Shown in pieces: positions 1 through 7,125 of a stretch of DNA of 10,841 bases; within the stretch, counting starts at the first letter, position 1; each line of letters begins with the position of its first letter. The position numbers and the translations under genes are program-made. Source of the stretch: an uncultured Bacteroidota bacterium (lineage in GTDB: Bacteria; Bacteroidota; Bacteroidia; Chitinophagales; Saprospiraceae). The DNA lies in assembly GCA_937952445.1 (NCBI GenBank), contig CALGAA010000293.1:1-10841 (forward strand), in the 5' to 3' direction. A model generated the notes under the pieces. The model saw nothing but the letters and a program-made list of their open reading frames with translations. It searched no databases and was not told the origin of the DNA.

Positions 1-674
1 GCAGGGATGGTTGAATTATACGTCAGACTCAGTCCCATCATTTCGATCGCGGAAGACATGGTATTGGCAGTATACATTCCCCCACATGCGCCGGGACCCG
101 GGATGGCGTTTTCGATGACATCAAAATATTCTTTTTCCGTAATGTGGCCATTGCTAAATTGACCCAGTGCCTCAAATACTGAAACAACGTCGAGTTTTCG
201 TCCTCCCAGTAATCCGGGAGCTATCGTTCCACCGTAGACGAGAATGGAGGGTCTGTCCAGTCGCAACATTGCCATCAAAGCACCCGGCATATTTTTGTCA
301 CATCCCACTACCGTGACCAGTCCGTCGTAATATTGAGCAGAACAAACTGCCTCGATCGAGTCCGCAATGATCTCTCTGCTGGGGAGAGAAAACCGCATTC
401 CGTCGGTCCCCATCGAAATTCCATCGCTCACGCCGATGGTGTGAAAAATCAAACCGACCAGGTTTTGAGCCTGCACACCTTTTTTGATCTCTTTGGCGAG
501 GTCGTTCAGGTGCATATTGCAGGGGTTGCCTTCCCACCCGGTACTTACAATCCCTACCTGAGCTTTGTCAAAGTCTTCATTGGTCAATCCTACCGCATGT
601 AGCATAGCCTGGGCTGCAGGTTGTGTAGGATCCTTGGTTAAGCGTCGACTGTATTTATTTATTTCGTGACTCAT
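1..674 (-). CDS. ilvD: Dihydroxy-acid dehydratase, N-terminal part (3' end outside window)
   Basis: Converts 2,3-dihydroxy-isovalerate and 2,3-dihydroxy-3-methylvalerate to the 2-keto acids, the third step of valine and isoleucine synthesis, in the cytosol. The first 224 codons are present; the family is about 560 residues, so more than half lies off the left edge. The start MSHEINKYSRRLT is typical. The three cysteines expected for the Fe-S cluster are visible: Cys52 in GNPCNMH, Cys125 in VGCDKNMPG and Cys197 in GPGACGGMYTANTM. Asp84, Asp126 and Lys127 match the Mg2+-binding positions. The ATG at 672-674 was chosen because it gives the usual N-terminus directly before the conserved SRR motif. 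The visible reading frame is intact. Neighbouring genes on this side are not other ilv genes, but the downstream side cannot be seen. Confidence 0.96.
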   Translation of the reverse strand, partial: MSHEINKYSRRLTKDPTQPAAQAMLHAVGLTNEDFDKAQVGIVSTGWEGNPCNMHLNDLAKEIKKGVQAQNLVGLIFHTIGVSDGISMGTDGMRFSLPSREIIADSIEAVCSAQYYDGLVTVVGCDKNMPGALMAMLRLDRPSILVYGGTIAPGLLGGRKLDVVSVFEALGQFSNGHITEKEYFDVIENAIPGPGACGGMYTANTMSSAIEMMGLSLTYNSTIP

Positions 675-917
675 ATCGGTTAATTTGTCCTTGACATACG
701 AAGATACTACGATGCGGTGATGCGAATCTTTATAATTGAGAATGTCTTACAACGTTCTATGTGCAATTGATGGGCGTATTTGATTCATTATCAATGTATT
801 GTGATTTTGTGGATTACACCCTTTACAATCCGCCATGAGATTAAATACGGCTCCATATCCCTTACAATCCGCTAAAGTACGGGGATTCAGAAGAATGAGA
901 GCACAATTCATGCCAAG
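675..917. other. Spacer upstream of ilvD; degenerate repeat, weak promoter
   Basis: No credible gene lies in this 243-bp spacer between two minus-strand genes. It holds two near-identical copies of a CCCTT(T)ACAATCCGC motif (listed separately). For ilvD, the minus-strand octamer TATCTTCG at 699-706 differs by one base from the Bacteroidota -7 consensus TAnnTTTG. It would place the transcript start about 18 nt before the ATG. The -33 match (TTC, 17 nt further upstream) is poor, so the promoter call is weak. I see no leader peptide rich in Val, Leu or Ile codons and no attenuator hairpin of the type that controls ilv operons elsewhere. Confidence 0.35.
811..872. repeat. Degenerate direct repeat CCCTT(T)ACAATCCGC with partial inverted arm
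   Basis: CCCTTTACAATCCGC at 819-833 recurs as CCCTTACAATCCGC at 859-872, differing by one T, with 40 bp between copy starts. A GGATTACA at 811-818 is partly complementary to the first copy (GGATT against AATCC), so the left copy can form a weak hairpin. Such intergenic near-palindromes can be remnants of dispersed repeats or paired regulator sites. The sequence alone does not decide which. Confidence 0.5.
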
Positions 918-1514
918 TCAACGGTATCTTTTTCGGTAATCATTGCGAAATAGCAAAGAAACACCAAAATGAAGCGACGAAACCGTCACGTCACTTGCGG
1001 AAAGACTGCTTAGATGATTGTAGCCGGCTATGGGCGAAATTGTGATCAAATCCGATACGCCAAAATCAACGCCTAGCGCGATTCCGGCTCCCAATATTTG
1101 ATCATATGCATCTGACGAAGTATCTGAAATACGGGTGGACCAGGTCGGAGTAAGCCGGATAAAAAATCCTTTTTGGAACCAGAAAGCATTCTTCGAAAAG
1201 GTAGGACAATCACAATCATTTACAAAATCCAGGGGATAAAAAGCGATCGGCAGGCTTGCGCCGAGATTCAAATGACTTCCATTTTCCTGGAGCTGATGCG
1301 CCTGGAGTAAAATTCCGGGATAAAATTCCAACCGATAATTCTTCAATCTGGTCCAATAATGAGCAGAACCTTCGATCATGGATTGGGCAGGCCAGGAGGA
1401 AGCCTCATCACTATTGTTCAGGTGATTGTGATACTGCGTTTGGAGGCTAAATTGGGCAGACGCCTGACTCAAACCTCCTAAAATCAAAAGGATAAGAATA
1501 AAAAATCGATTCAC
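918..1514 (-). CDS. Secreted protein, probable small outer-membrane beta-barrel
   Basis: Not assigned to a named family. From the GTG at 1512-1514 it is 198 residues. It begins with a clear type I signal peptide: MNR, a hydrophobic stretch FFILILLILGG, then a cut after ASA at residue 20 leaving Gln21. The mature part is rich in aromatic residues, glycine and alternating polar/apolar stretches such as LHFGVSLLF and AGIALGVDFGV. That suits an 8-10 strand outer-membrane barrel of the kind common in Bacteroidota, but barrel topology is inferred. A close Cys pair (DCDC) sits mid-protein. The frame stays open to a TTG at 1542-1544. I rejected that start because it adds ten polar residues before the signal peptide and overlaps a likely -7 promoter element. 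The gene diverges from rimO. Confidence 0.6.
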   Translation of the reverse strand: MNRFFILILLILGGLSQASAQFSLQTQYHNHLNNSDEASSWPAQSMIEGSAHYWTRLKNYRLEFYPGILLQAHQLQENGSHLNLGASLPIAFYPLDFVNDCDCPTFSKNAFWFQKGFFIRLTPTWSTRISDTSSDAYDQILGAGIALGVDFGVSDLITISPIAGYNHLSSLSASDVTVSSLHFGVSLLFRNDYRKRYR

Positions 1515-1541
1515 TTTATGGCCATTTAGGGAACAAAACGT

Positions 1542-1574
1542 CAAATTTGTCCTTTGAAGTTTATAAATTCACAA
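1542..1574 (-). promoter_or_regulatory. Probable Bacteroidota promoter for the beta-barrel gene
   Basis: Read on the minus strand, TTG (1572-1574) is followed after 22 nt by CAAATTTG (1542-1549), one mismatch from TAnnTTTG. The predicted transcript would begin near 1535, about 20 nt before the GTG start at 1514, which fits a short leader. CAAATTTG is a perfect palindrome and so is also a possible -7 element for the divergent rimO. No good -33 is seen for rimO; TTT at 1515-1517 is the nearest. Inference from consensus only. Confidence 0.4.
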
Positions 1575-1578
1575 GATT

Positions 1579-2883
1579 GTGAGAACAAAAGGAATTCAAC
1601 AACAGAAAGTCAAGGTGGTCACGTTGGGGTGCTCAAAAAATTTAGTGGATTCGGAGAATATAATCACCCAACTTCGAGCCAATGATATCGATACTATTCA
1701 CGAGGGGACCGGGGAATGTGATGTCGCAATTATCAACACCTGTGGGTTTATCGATCTGGCAAAAGAAGAATCGATCGATGCGATCCTGGATTACGTCGAC
1801 CGCAAACAAAATGGGCTTGTAGAAAAAGTATACGTTACGGGATGCTTGAGTCAGCGGTACCGGGATGACCTTCAGCGCGAAATCCCGGATGTCGATGCAT
1901 GGTTCGGAACCATGGAACTTCCGGCACTCCTTCAGAAGTTTGAAGTTGATTACAGGAAAGACCTGATCGGCGACCGGTATTTAACAACCGTGGACCATTA
2001 TGCTTACCTTAAAATATCAGAGGGTTGCAACCGGACATGCGCATTTTGTGCGATTCCTTTGATGCGTGGAAAGCATATATCACAGCCCATCGAACGGCTG
2101 GTGGACCAGGCCAGGCATTTTGCAAGGAGGGGGGTACGGGAATTGATTCTGATCGCACAGGAATTGACCTATTACGGGCTGGATATTTACAAGAAAAGAG
2201 CTTTGCCAGAACTCCTGGATGCGCTTTGTGAAGTAGAGGGCATCGAATGGATCAGACTTCATTATGCCTATCCCACCAAATTTCCTCTGGAAATCCTGGA
2301 CGTGATGAAACGTCAACGCAAAGTGTGCAACTATCTTGACATTCCTTTGCAACATGCATCAGATCCGGTCCTGCAACGTATGCGCAGACAGATTACCCGC
2401 AATGAAACCGAAACCTTGCTGAACACCATTCGTGAGCAGTTGCCCGGAATCGCTATAAGAACAACGATGCTGGTCGGTTTTCCCGGGGAAACAGAATCAG
2501 ATTTTGAGTCCTTGGTCCGGTTTGTAGAAGAACAGCAATTCGAAAGATTGGGTGTATTCGCTTATAGCCATGAAGAGTCGACCTCGGCTTATGATTTGGA
2601 AGATGATGTTCCGGAGGAGGTGAAAATCGACCGGGTCAATCGGTTGATGGAAGTACAACGGGTGATTTCAAATCGGAAGAACCAAAACCGCATCGGTGAA
2701 AAAATGCGGGTCCTGATCGATCGGAAGGAGGGGGATTTTTACTACGGTCGCTCTGAATTTGATTCGCCGGAAGTGGATAACGAAATTATTATTCCAGGTG
2801 AACATTATGTGCGGATCGGAGACTTTGTGGATGTCGAAATTTATGACGCCCTGGAATATGACCTTTATGGTACACCATTATGA
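1579..2883 (+). CDS. rimO: Ribosomal protein S12 methylthiotransferase RimO
   Basis: Radical-SAM enzyme that adds a methylthio group to the conserved aspartate of ribosomal protein S12. At 434 residues it matches the family length. The N-terminal UPF0004 domain carries the auxiliary-cluster cysteines Cys18 (TLGCSKN), Cys55 (INTCGF) and Cys89 (VTGCLSQRY). The radical-SAM core has the CxxxCxxC triad Cys150, Cys154 and Cys157 in SEGCNRTCAFCAIP. The C-terminal TRAM domain (from about residue 370) ends near YDLYGTPL. TLGCSKN near the N-terminus and the RMRRQITR motif favour RimO over the related MiaB. The start is GTG at 1579: an in-frame TAA at 1564-1566 and no nearer ATG leave no better choice. 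Its stop overlaps the next start by 4 nt, so the two are probably translationally coupled. Confidence 0.95.
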   Translation: MRTKGIQQQKVKVVTLGCSKNLVDSENIITQLRANDIDTIHEGTGECDVAIINTCGFIDLAKEESIDAILDYVDRKQNGLVEKVYVTGCLSQRYRDDLQREIPDVDAWFGTMELPALLQKFEVDYRKDLIGDRYLTTVDHYAYLKISEGCNRTCAFCAIPLMRGKHISQPIERLVDQARHFARRGVRELILIAQELTYYGLDIYKKRALPELLDALCEVEGIEWIRLHYAYPTKFPLEILDVMKRQRKVCNYLDIPLQHASDPVLQRMRRQITRNETETLLNTIREQLPGIAIRTTMLVGFPGETESDFESLVRFVEEQQFERLGVFAYSHEESTSAYDLEDDVPEEVKIDRVNRLMEVQRVISNRKNQNRIGEKMRVLIDRKEGDFYYGRSEFDSPEVDNEIIIPGEHYVRIGDFVDVEIYDALEYDLYGTPL

Positions 2884-3314
2884 GACGACTGATCAATTAT
2901 ATCAATCCCTGGATAATGGCTTCCGGTCTTCTTCTGGTTTTTTTACTGATTTATGCCGGTCATTTTGTGGTAGTTCAGATTTCAGGAGGGACCATGGATG
3001 TCCTTCAGATATGGGTATACGTGATGGGAGCCTCTATGGTATATTCCATATTTTCGGCGATCAACATCCTGTATGCAGCTAATACCAGCAGGTATTACTC
3101 GCGTGCGATGATGGGGTACATAGCTTTGGTCATTGTCGGTGTGATTCTCGCAACTTTGATCAGCGGAAAAAGCATACTGGAACTCCAAACCTATCGCCGG
3201 GTGTTTATATTTGTAGTGTTCACTTTTCTGGTAATGGTTACGATCGTGACCTTGATTAAGCAATTGGAGAATTGGTCCAGGAGAGATGACGAGGAATTCT
3301 TGAAAAAAAAGTAA
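2880..3314 (+). CDS. Four-helix integral membrane protein, function unknown
   Basis: 144 residues, not recognised as a named family. Four hydrophobic helices are clear, at about residues 11-33, 42-64, 77-95 and 107-127. The N-terminus is short and basic (MRRLINYINP) and the C-terminal tail is charged (ENWSRRDDEEFLKKK). With positive residues at both ends, both termini are probably cytoplasmic, consistent with an even helix number. No catalytic or metal-binding motif is visible, and there are no cysteines. The ATG overlaps the rimO stop in an ATGA arrangement, and msrB starts 6 nt downstream, so it sits inside a three-gene transcript. Context gives no firm clue to its role. Confidence 0.85.
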   Translation: MRRLINYINPWIMASGLLLVFLLIYAGHFVVVQISGGTMDVLQIWVYVMGASMVYSIFSAINILYAANTSRYYSRAMMGYIALVIVGVILATLISGKSILELQTYRRVFIFVVFTFLVMVTIVTLIKQLENWSRRDDEEFLKKK

Positions 3315-3320
3315 CCGAAT

Positions 3321-3815
3321 ATGAAATACACGATGCTGACTATGGTGATTGTCCTTTCGATAATGGGGTGTGATAGAAGTACAGGACAAACTGAAGCTTT
3401 GAACTCACCGGCACCCGAAATCGAGAAAATCGTAAAAACCGATGCGGAATGGAAGGCTGAATTGCCACAGATGACATATTACGTTATGCGCGAAGCCGGG
3501 ACCGAACGGGCCTTTACCGGAGCGCTTCTCCAAAATCAAAAGACTGGAATATACCATTGCGCTGCGTGTAACCTTCCGCTGTTTTCGTCGGAAACGAAAT
3601 TTAAATCAGGAACAGGATGGCCGAGCTTTTATCAGCCGATTAAGGAAGGATATGTACTCGAAAAAAAAGATACTTCGTTGGGGATGGTTCGGATTGAAGC
3701 GGTCTGCGCCCGATGCGATGGCCACCTGGGTCATGTGTTCAATGACGGCCCTAAACCTACTGGCCTTCGGTATTGCCTGAATTCAGCGGCGCTGGCGTTT
3801 GAAGAGAAACCCTGA
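3321..3815 (+). CDS. msrB: Lipoprotein-type peptide methionine (R)-S-oxide reductase
   Basis: Reduces the R epimer of methionine sulfoxide in proteins. The 164-residue product starts with a lipoprotein signal, MKYTMLTMVIVLSIMGC, so the mature protein would be acylated at Cys17 and act outside the cytoplasm. Asp18 follows the lipid cysteine. A linker to about residue 45 precedes a complete SelR domain. Zn2+ ligands are Cys80/Cys83 (YHCAAC) and Cys129/Cys132 (VCARC). The substrate region is GTGWPSF, with HLGHVFNDGP following. The catalytic cysteine is Cys152 in RYCLNSAAL. The usual resolving cysteine of the SGCGWPSF motif is replaced by Thr98, and no spare cysteine is present. Regeneration is therefore probably by direct reduction of the catalytic cysteine rather than an intramolecular disulfide. 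It is last in the rimO transcript. Confidence 0.94.
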   Translation: MKYTMLTMVIVLSIMGCDRSTGQTEALNSPAPEIEKIVKTDAEWKAELPQMTYYVMREAGTERAFTGALLQNQKTGIYHCAACNLPLFSSETKFKSGTGWPSFYQPIKEGYVLEKKDTSLGMVRIEAVCARCDGHLGHVFNDGPKPTGLRYCLNSAALAFEEKP

Positions 3816-3886
3816 TTGTTTCTCGAGCTGCTAACCTCGTGGTGCATACATCTGCAGTATTCTTGTCTTATTGATATATCGATTTA

Positions 3887-4543
3887 TCACGGTGTGACCA
3901 GTCGAAGTTCAAAGAGGGGATATTCGGTCTGATCCAGATCCACTTCTTCTGGATATACATCCCTCAATTTAGAAATGAGCAATCGGCGGGCTTGCCCGGA
4001 GTCGGTTTTCGGAATCTCCAGAATGTATTGCATACCCCGGGCTTGAGACTTCCTTTCCAATATGGAATACCCGGCCTGTGGAGCCCACTCTTCCAGGATA
4101 TGGACTATTTCAAAATCAATATCGATCTCCCAGGTTTCTTTTGGAATGATGACGACGATGGTCGCCTCATCCAATACGGCCTCAGCGCATTCCCGGTAGG
4201 CCTGGATCAAACCGGAAGTGCCGAGCAGGGTGCCCCCAAAATATCGGACCACCACAATCATCGAATCGGTAACCTCAGCTTTGATGAGTTGACCGAGGAT
4301 GGGCCGGCCAGCTGTACCTGATGGCTCACCATCGTCATTGGCCCTTTCTTCCGGTTCCGCATGCCCCAATCGCCAGGCATAGCAATGGTGTCGTGCCTTG
4401 GGATGAAGGGATTTGATTGCGGCTAAAAACTGATCCGCTTCCTCCTGATTACGCACTGCCCGGCTAAACCCGATAAAACGCGAACCTTTGACCCGGATCA
4501 TGGCCTCTGATTCTCCTTCTAAGGTTTTGTACGTACCGACCAT
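3887..4543 (-). CDS. IMPACT/YigZ family protein
   Basis: Member of the YigZ/IMPACT family (UPF0029 plus DUF1949); eukaryotic IMPACT regulates Gcn2, but the bacterial role is not settled. From the ATG at 4541-4543 it is 218 residues, close to the usual 200-215. The N-terminal domain shows the signature regions: VKGSRFIGF near residues 18-26, HHCYAWRLG near 52-60, DDGEPSGTAGRPIL near 70-83, and VVVRYFGGTLLGTSGL near 97-112. The rest, ending FELRLVTP, is the ferredoxin-like C-terminal domain. The frame extends to a TTG at 4588, but those 15 extra residues precede the family's normal start and that TTG lies inside a consensus -7 element, so the ATG is preferred. It converges with msrB; the 71 bp between them hold no strong terminator that I can see. 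Confidence 0.9.
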   Translation of the reverse strand: MVGTYKTLEGESEAMIRVKGSRFIGFSRAVRNQEEADQFLAAIKSLHPKARHHCYAWRLGHAEPEERANDDGEPSGTAGRPILGQLIKAEVTDSMIVVVRYFGGTLLGTSGLIQAYRECAEAVLDEATIVVIIPKETWEIDIDFEIVHILEEWAPQAGYSILERKSQARGMQYILEIPKTDSGQARRLLISKLRDVYPEEVDLDQTEYPLFELRLVTP

Positions 4544-4585
4544 TTTTAAAAAGTACTTTTGTTCCTGCTGAATCTGAACTTCAGA

Positions 4586-4593
4586 CAAAAGTA
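4586..4593 (-). promoter_or_regulatory. Probable -7 element for the YigZ-family gene
   Basis: Minus-strand TACTTTTG is an exact match to the Bacteroidota -7 consensus TAnnTTTG. It would start a transcript near 4579 with a leader of about 35 nt before the ATG at 4543. Upstream there is a T-tract but no clear TTG, so the -33 half is weak. Based on consensus only. Confidence 0.45.
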
Positions 4594-4628
4594 CAGGGAA
4601 TAATCAGGAATAAAAAAATACACCTGAA

Positions 4629-4661
4629 TTGGTCGATCTATACCAACAAAAGTTATCTTTG
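4629..4661 (+). promoter_or_regulatory. Probable Bacteroidota promoter for the doxX-nusB-guaA unit
   Basis: TTG at 4629-4631 is followed after 22 nt by TATCTTTG at 4654-4661, an exact TAnnTTTG match. The predicted transcript start near 4667 leaves a leader of about 45 nt before the ATG at 4712. Only 11-12 nt would remain before the alternative TTG at 4679. It faces away from the YigZ-family promoter and would drive the following five-gene unit. Confidence 0.55.
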
Positions 4662-4711
4662 CTCTTTATTAAGGCAATTTGCCGGAATATACGAACGAGT
4701 ATCTACAAAGC

Positions 4712-6181
4712 ATGACACTACCCGTTTTATTGATTATTATTACAGCCATCGCGTTATTTGTAACCCTACTCAATGGACTCGTGCTGAACAAAACCCGACA
4801 TTGGATCCTTTCTTTTCTTCAATCGTTTAGCGGTGTATTCTTTTTGTTTTCGGGCTTTGTAAAGGCGATCGATCCCCTCGGAACATCCTATAAAATGGTG
4901 GATTATTTTAACGCATTTTCAAAGCACCTGGCCGGGACGCCACTTGAGTTTTTAGACGGGTTATGGAATGCGTTGGCGAGCCAGGGCGATGCGGTGGCTA
5001 TTGTGACCATCGTGCTGGAACTGGTCGTCGGATTTATGATCCTGATTGGTTCCCGTAAAAAACTCGTTGCCTGGGTGTTTCTCATCCTTGTGGTTTTTTT
5101 CACATTGCTGACTGGTTTTACTTATCTCACCGGGTATGTTCCACCTGATGCAACGTTTTTCGAATTTGGAAAATGGGGCGATTGGGTCGAAGGTCAAATG
5201 GAAGTTTCGGATTGTGGATGCTTTGGTGACTTCCTAAAGTTGGATCCACTGACTTCTTTTATCAAAGATTTGTTTTTGTTGATCCCGGCGGTGGTTTTTG
5301 TGTTGTTTTACCGCAGAATGTACGATTGGTGGACGCCTCAGATCCGTGCGATTGCGACGGTTGTTTTTGCAGTGTTAATGACTGCTTTTGCCATATACAA
5401 CAGTACGATGAATCTGCCCATGTTCGATTTTCGACCGTTCAAGGAGGGGGTAGATGTTCGGACAACGAAGGAATTGGAGGAGCAGGCGATGAGTGAAATA
5501 CAGGTACTGGGATATAAATTGAAAAATACCCTGACCGGAGAGGTAAAAGAAGTTACCATGGACGAATTCCTTCGTGATTTTAAATTGTATCCAAAATCGG
5601 AGTGGGAATACGAACAAATCAAGACTGAGCCTACAATGGAGCCGACTAAAATATCAGATTTTATCATAACGGGAGTGGATAATTCAGATTTAGCGGCTAC
5701 CATGCTGGATGATCCTAAATTTAACCTATGGGTGATCTCCCCTGTTGTGAATCCAGTCAGCTCAGAGACCATTACCGAAACAACCGTCCGAACTGATACG
5801 GTCGAAATGGAGACAGACACCGGGATCAATACGGTCATCAGCCAGGTTCCGGTAGAGCGTACCCGGGTAGAGTATGAATGGAGTCCTTCGATCATCGAAC
5901 GATACCAAAATAAAGTTATTCCTGCACTTCAAGCTATGGCGGAAAGCGGTTATCAGACGTATGTGGCTGTGGGTGGAGCCGGGCAGGAAGCCGTGATGGA
6001 TTTCAACGAAAAACTGGGCGGTAATCTCCACATTGGAACTGCCGATGAAATCCTTCTTAAAACGATAATTCGATCCAACCCCGGATTTTTATTGGTGCGG
6101 GATGGCGTAATTATTGAGAAGTGGCACTACAATACTTTTTCGGTTGACAAACTTAAACAAGTTATAAAAACGCACGAATAG
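4712..6181 (+). CDS. DoxX/MauE-type membrane protein with thioredoxin-like tail (BT_3928-like)
   Basis: From the ATG at 4712 it is 489 residues. The N-terminal half is a membrane domain: helices near residues 3-23 and 31-50, then several more up to about residue 235. It contains FLFSGFVKAIDPLGTSYK and the SDCGCFGDFLKL motif (Cys168, Cys170), typical of the DoxX/MauE-like BT_3928 family of Bacteroidota. A soluble stretch leads to a C-terminal region from about residue 336 (NLWVISPV ... FLLVRDGVIIEKWHY). Its strand-helix pattern resembles a thioredoxin fold but has no CxxC. A Thr/Glu-rich insert of roughly 45 residues follows the first strand. The role is probably in envelope redox or respiration, but this is inferred. 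The frame is open to a TTG at 4679; the ATG fits the promoter better. Its TAG directly abuts the nusB ATG. Confidence 0.82.
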   Translation: MTLPVLLIIITAIALFVTLLNGLVLNKTRHWILSFLQSFSGVFFLFSGFVKAIDPLGTSYKMVDYFNAFSKHLAGTPLEFLDGLWNALASQGDAVAIVTIVLELVVGFMILIGSRKKLVAWVFLILVVFFTLLTGFTYLTGYVPPDATFFEFGKWGDWVEGQMEVSDCGCFGDFLKLDPLTSFIKDLFLLIPAVVFVLFYRRMYDWWTPQIRAIATVVFAVLMTAFAIYNSTMNLPMFDFRPFKEGVDVRTTKELEEQAMSEIQVLGYKLKNTLTGEVKEVTMDEFLRDFKLYPKSEWEYEQIKTEPTMEPTKISDFIITGVDNSDLAATMLDDPKFNLWVISPVVNPVSSETITETTVRTDTVEMETDTGINTVISQVPVERTRVEYEWSPSIIERYQNKVIPALQAMAESGYQTYVAVGGAGQEAVMDFNEKLGGNLHIGTADEILLKTIIRSNPGFLLVRDGVIIEKWHYNTFSVDKLKQVIKTHE

Positions 6182-7114
6182 ATGCTTAGCAGGAGAAATG
6201 TCCGGATCAAAGTCATGCAATCATTGTACAACTGGTTCCAGGACAAAGAATTGAGTAAGACGGGAGTGATGCGTAATTATAAAAAGCATGTCGCCACATC
6301 CTATGAACTTTTAGTGTTCAATACCCACAATATCATTCAGATTAGTAAACAATCCATCGATGATCGCAATTGGCGACGGGCAAAGCACTTGCCTACGGAA
6401 ATCGATCGGATTTTCCAGCCGATCCTGTACGAGAACAACGTTATTGAGGCTCTTAAAAGCAGTGAAACGTACCGTAACTTCAACAAAGATATATTCAATC
6501 CATTTCTGGACGCATCGCAGTTCAAAAGATTTTACCAGGAGTTTTCCCGAACCCCTGATTATCAGGAATACATTAGGATTAAAGACTACGAATTATCCGA
6601 CCACATCAATATTTTACTGGAATTGTGGAAGTTCTTGTACAGTCACCAACTCTATATTGAATTGGTTTACGATGCCTATCCCAATTGGATCGATGATGAT
6701 TCCCTGGTCAAGGGATTTATCAAAAGATTGATCCGGGGCATCTGTGAGGATGAGGAATTGTTGAAGCACTACAAGCCGGATCATGAGACCGTGGAAGAGT
6801 TCGGACTTGCGCTTTTAGAAGATGTGCTCGATCATTTTCAGGATTACGATGAACAGTTAATTCCGTATTTGCAAAATTGGGAAATCGATCGGATTGCAAC
6901 CATTGATCGAATACTCATTACGATGGCACTTTCGGAGTTTATGAAATTTCCTTCCATTCCCACGAAAGTAACTTTGAATGAGTACGTAGACATTGCAAAA
7001 ATGTATAGTACGGATAAAAGCAAAGAATTTTTAAATGGTATTCTAGATGCCCTGCTACAAGATTTGTTGGCTTCGAATATGGTCCATAAATCCGGACGGG
7101 GATTGATTCAATAA
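6182..7114 (+). CDS. nusB: Transcription antitermination factor NusB, long Bacteroidota form
   Basis: RNA-binding factor that with NusE (S10) and NusA forms antitermination complexes, chiefly on rRNA operons, and supports 30S assembly. The product is 310 residues, against about 140 for classical NusB. This long form with an all-helical N-terminal extension is usual in Bacteroidota. The start MLSRRNVRIKVMQSLY is the family's N-terminus. The conserved NusB region fills the C-terminal half: GFIKRLIRGI, then DRIATIDRILI from about residue 236, IPTKVTLNEYVDIAKMYST, and EFLNGILDALL. The ATG follows the upstream stop with no gap, implying coupling, and guaA begins 11 nt after its stop. A single copy next to a membrane gene and guaA gives no sign of specialised function. 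Confidence 0.93.
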   Translation: MLSRRNVRIKVMQSLYNWFQDKELSKTGVMRNYKKHVATSYELLVFNTHNIIQISKQSIDDRNWRRAKHLPTEIDRIFQPILYENNVIEALKSSETYRNFNKDIFNPFLDASQFKRFYQEFSRTPDYQEYIRIKDYELSDHINILLELWKFLYSHQLYIELVYDAYPNWIDDDSLVKGFIKRLIRGICEDEELLKHYKPDHETVEEFGLALLEDVLDHFQDYDEQLIPYLQNWEIDRIATIDRILITMALSEFMKFPSIPTKVTLNEYVDIAKMYSTDKSKEFLNGILDALLQDLLASNMVHKSGRGLIQ

Positions 7115-7125
7115 AATTATAACAC

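Noticed and set aside
333..602. Plus-strand open frame of 89 codons opposite ilvD
   Set aside because: It is antisense to conserved ilvD sequence containing cluster cysteines, with no separate coding signal.
3816..3886. Terminator between convergent msrB and the YigZ-family gene
   Set aside because: Only short palindromes (CTGCAG, GATATATC) occur, with no stable GC stem followed by a T-run.
5338..5895. Open frame of 185 codons on the minus strand, antisense to the DoxX-type gene
   Set aside because: It is low-complexity and rich in Ser, Thr and Val, lies wholly opposite a well-supported gene, and shows no recognisable motif.
6182..7114. NusB length (310 residues) as a gene fusion
   Set aside because: Long NusB with a helical N-terminal extension is the normal Bacteroidota form, so this is not unusual.
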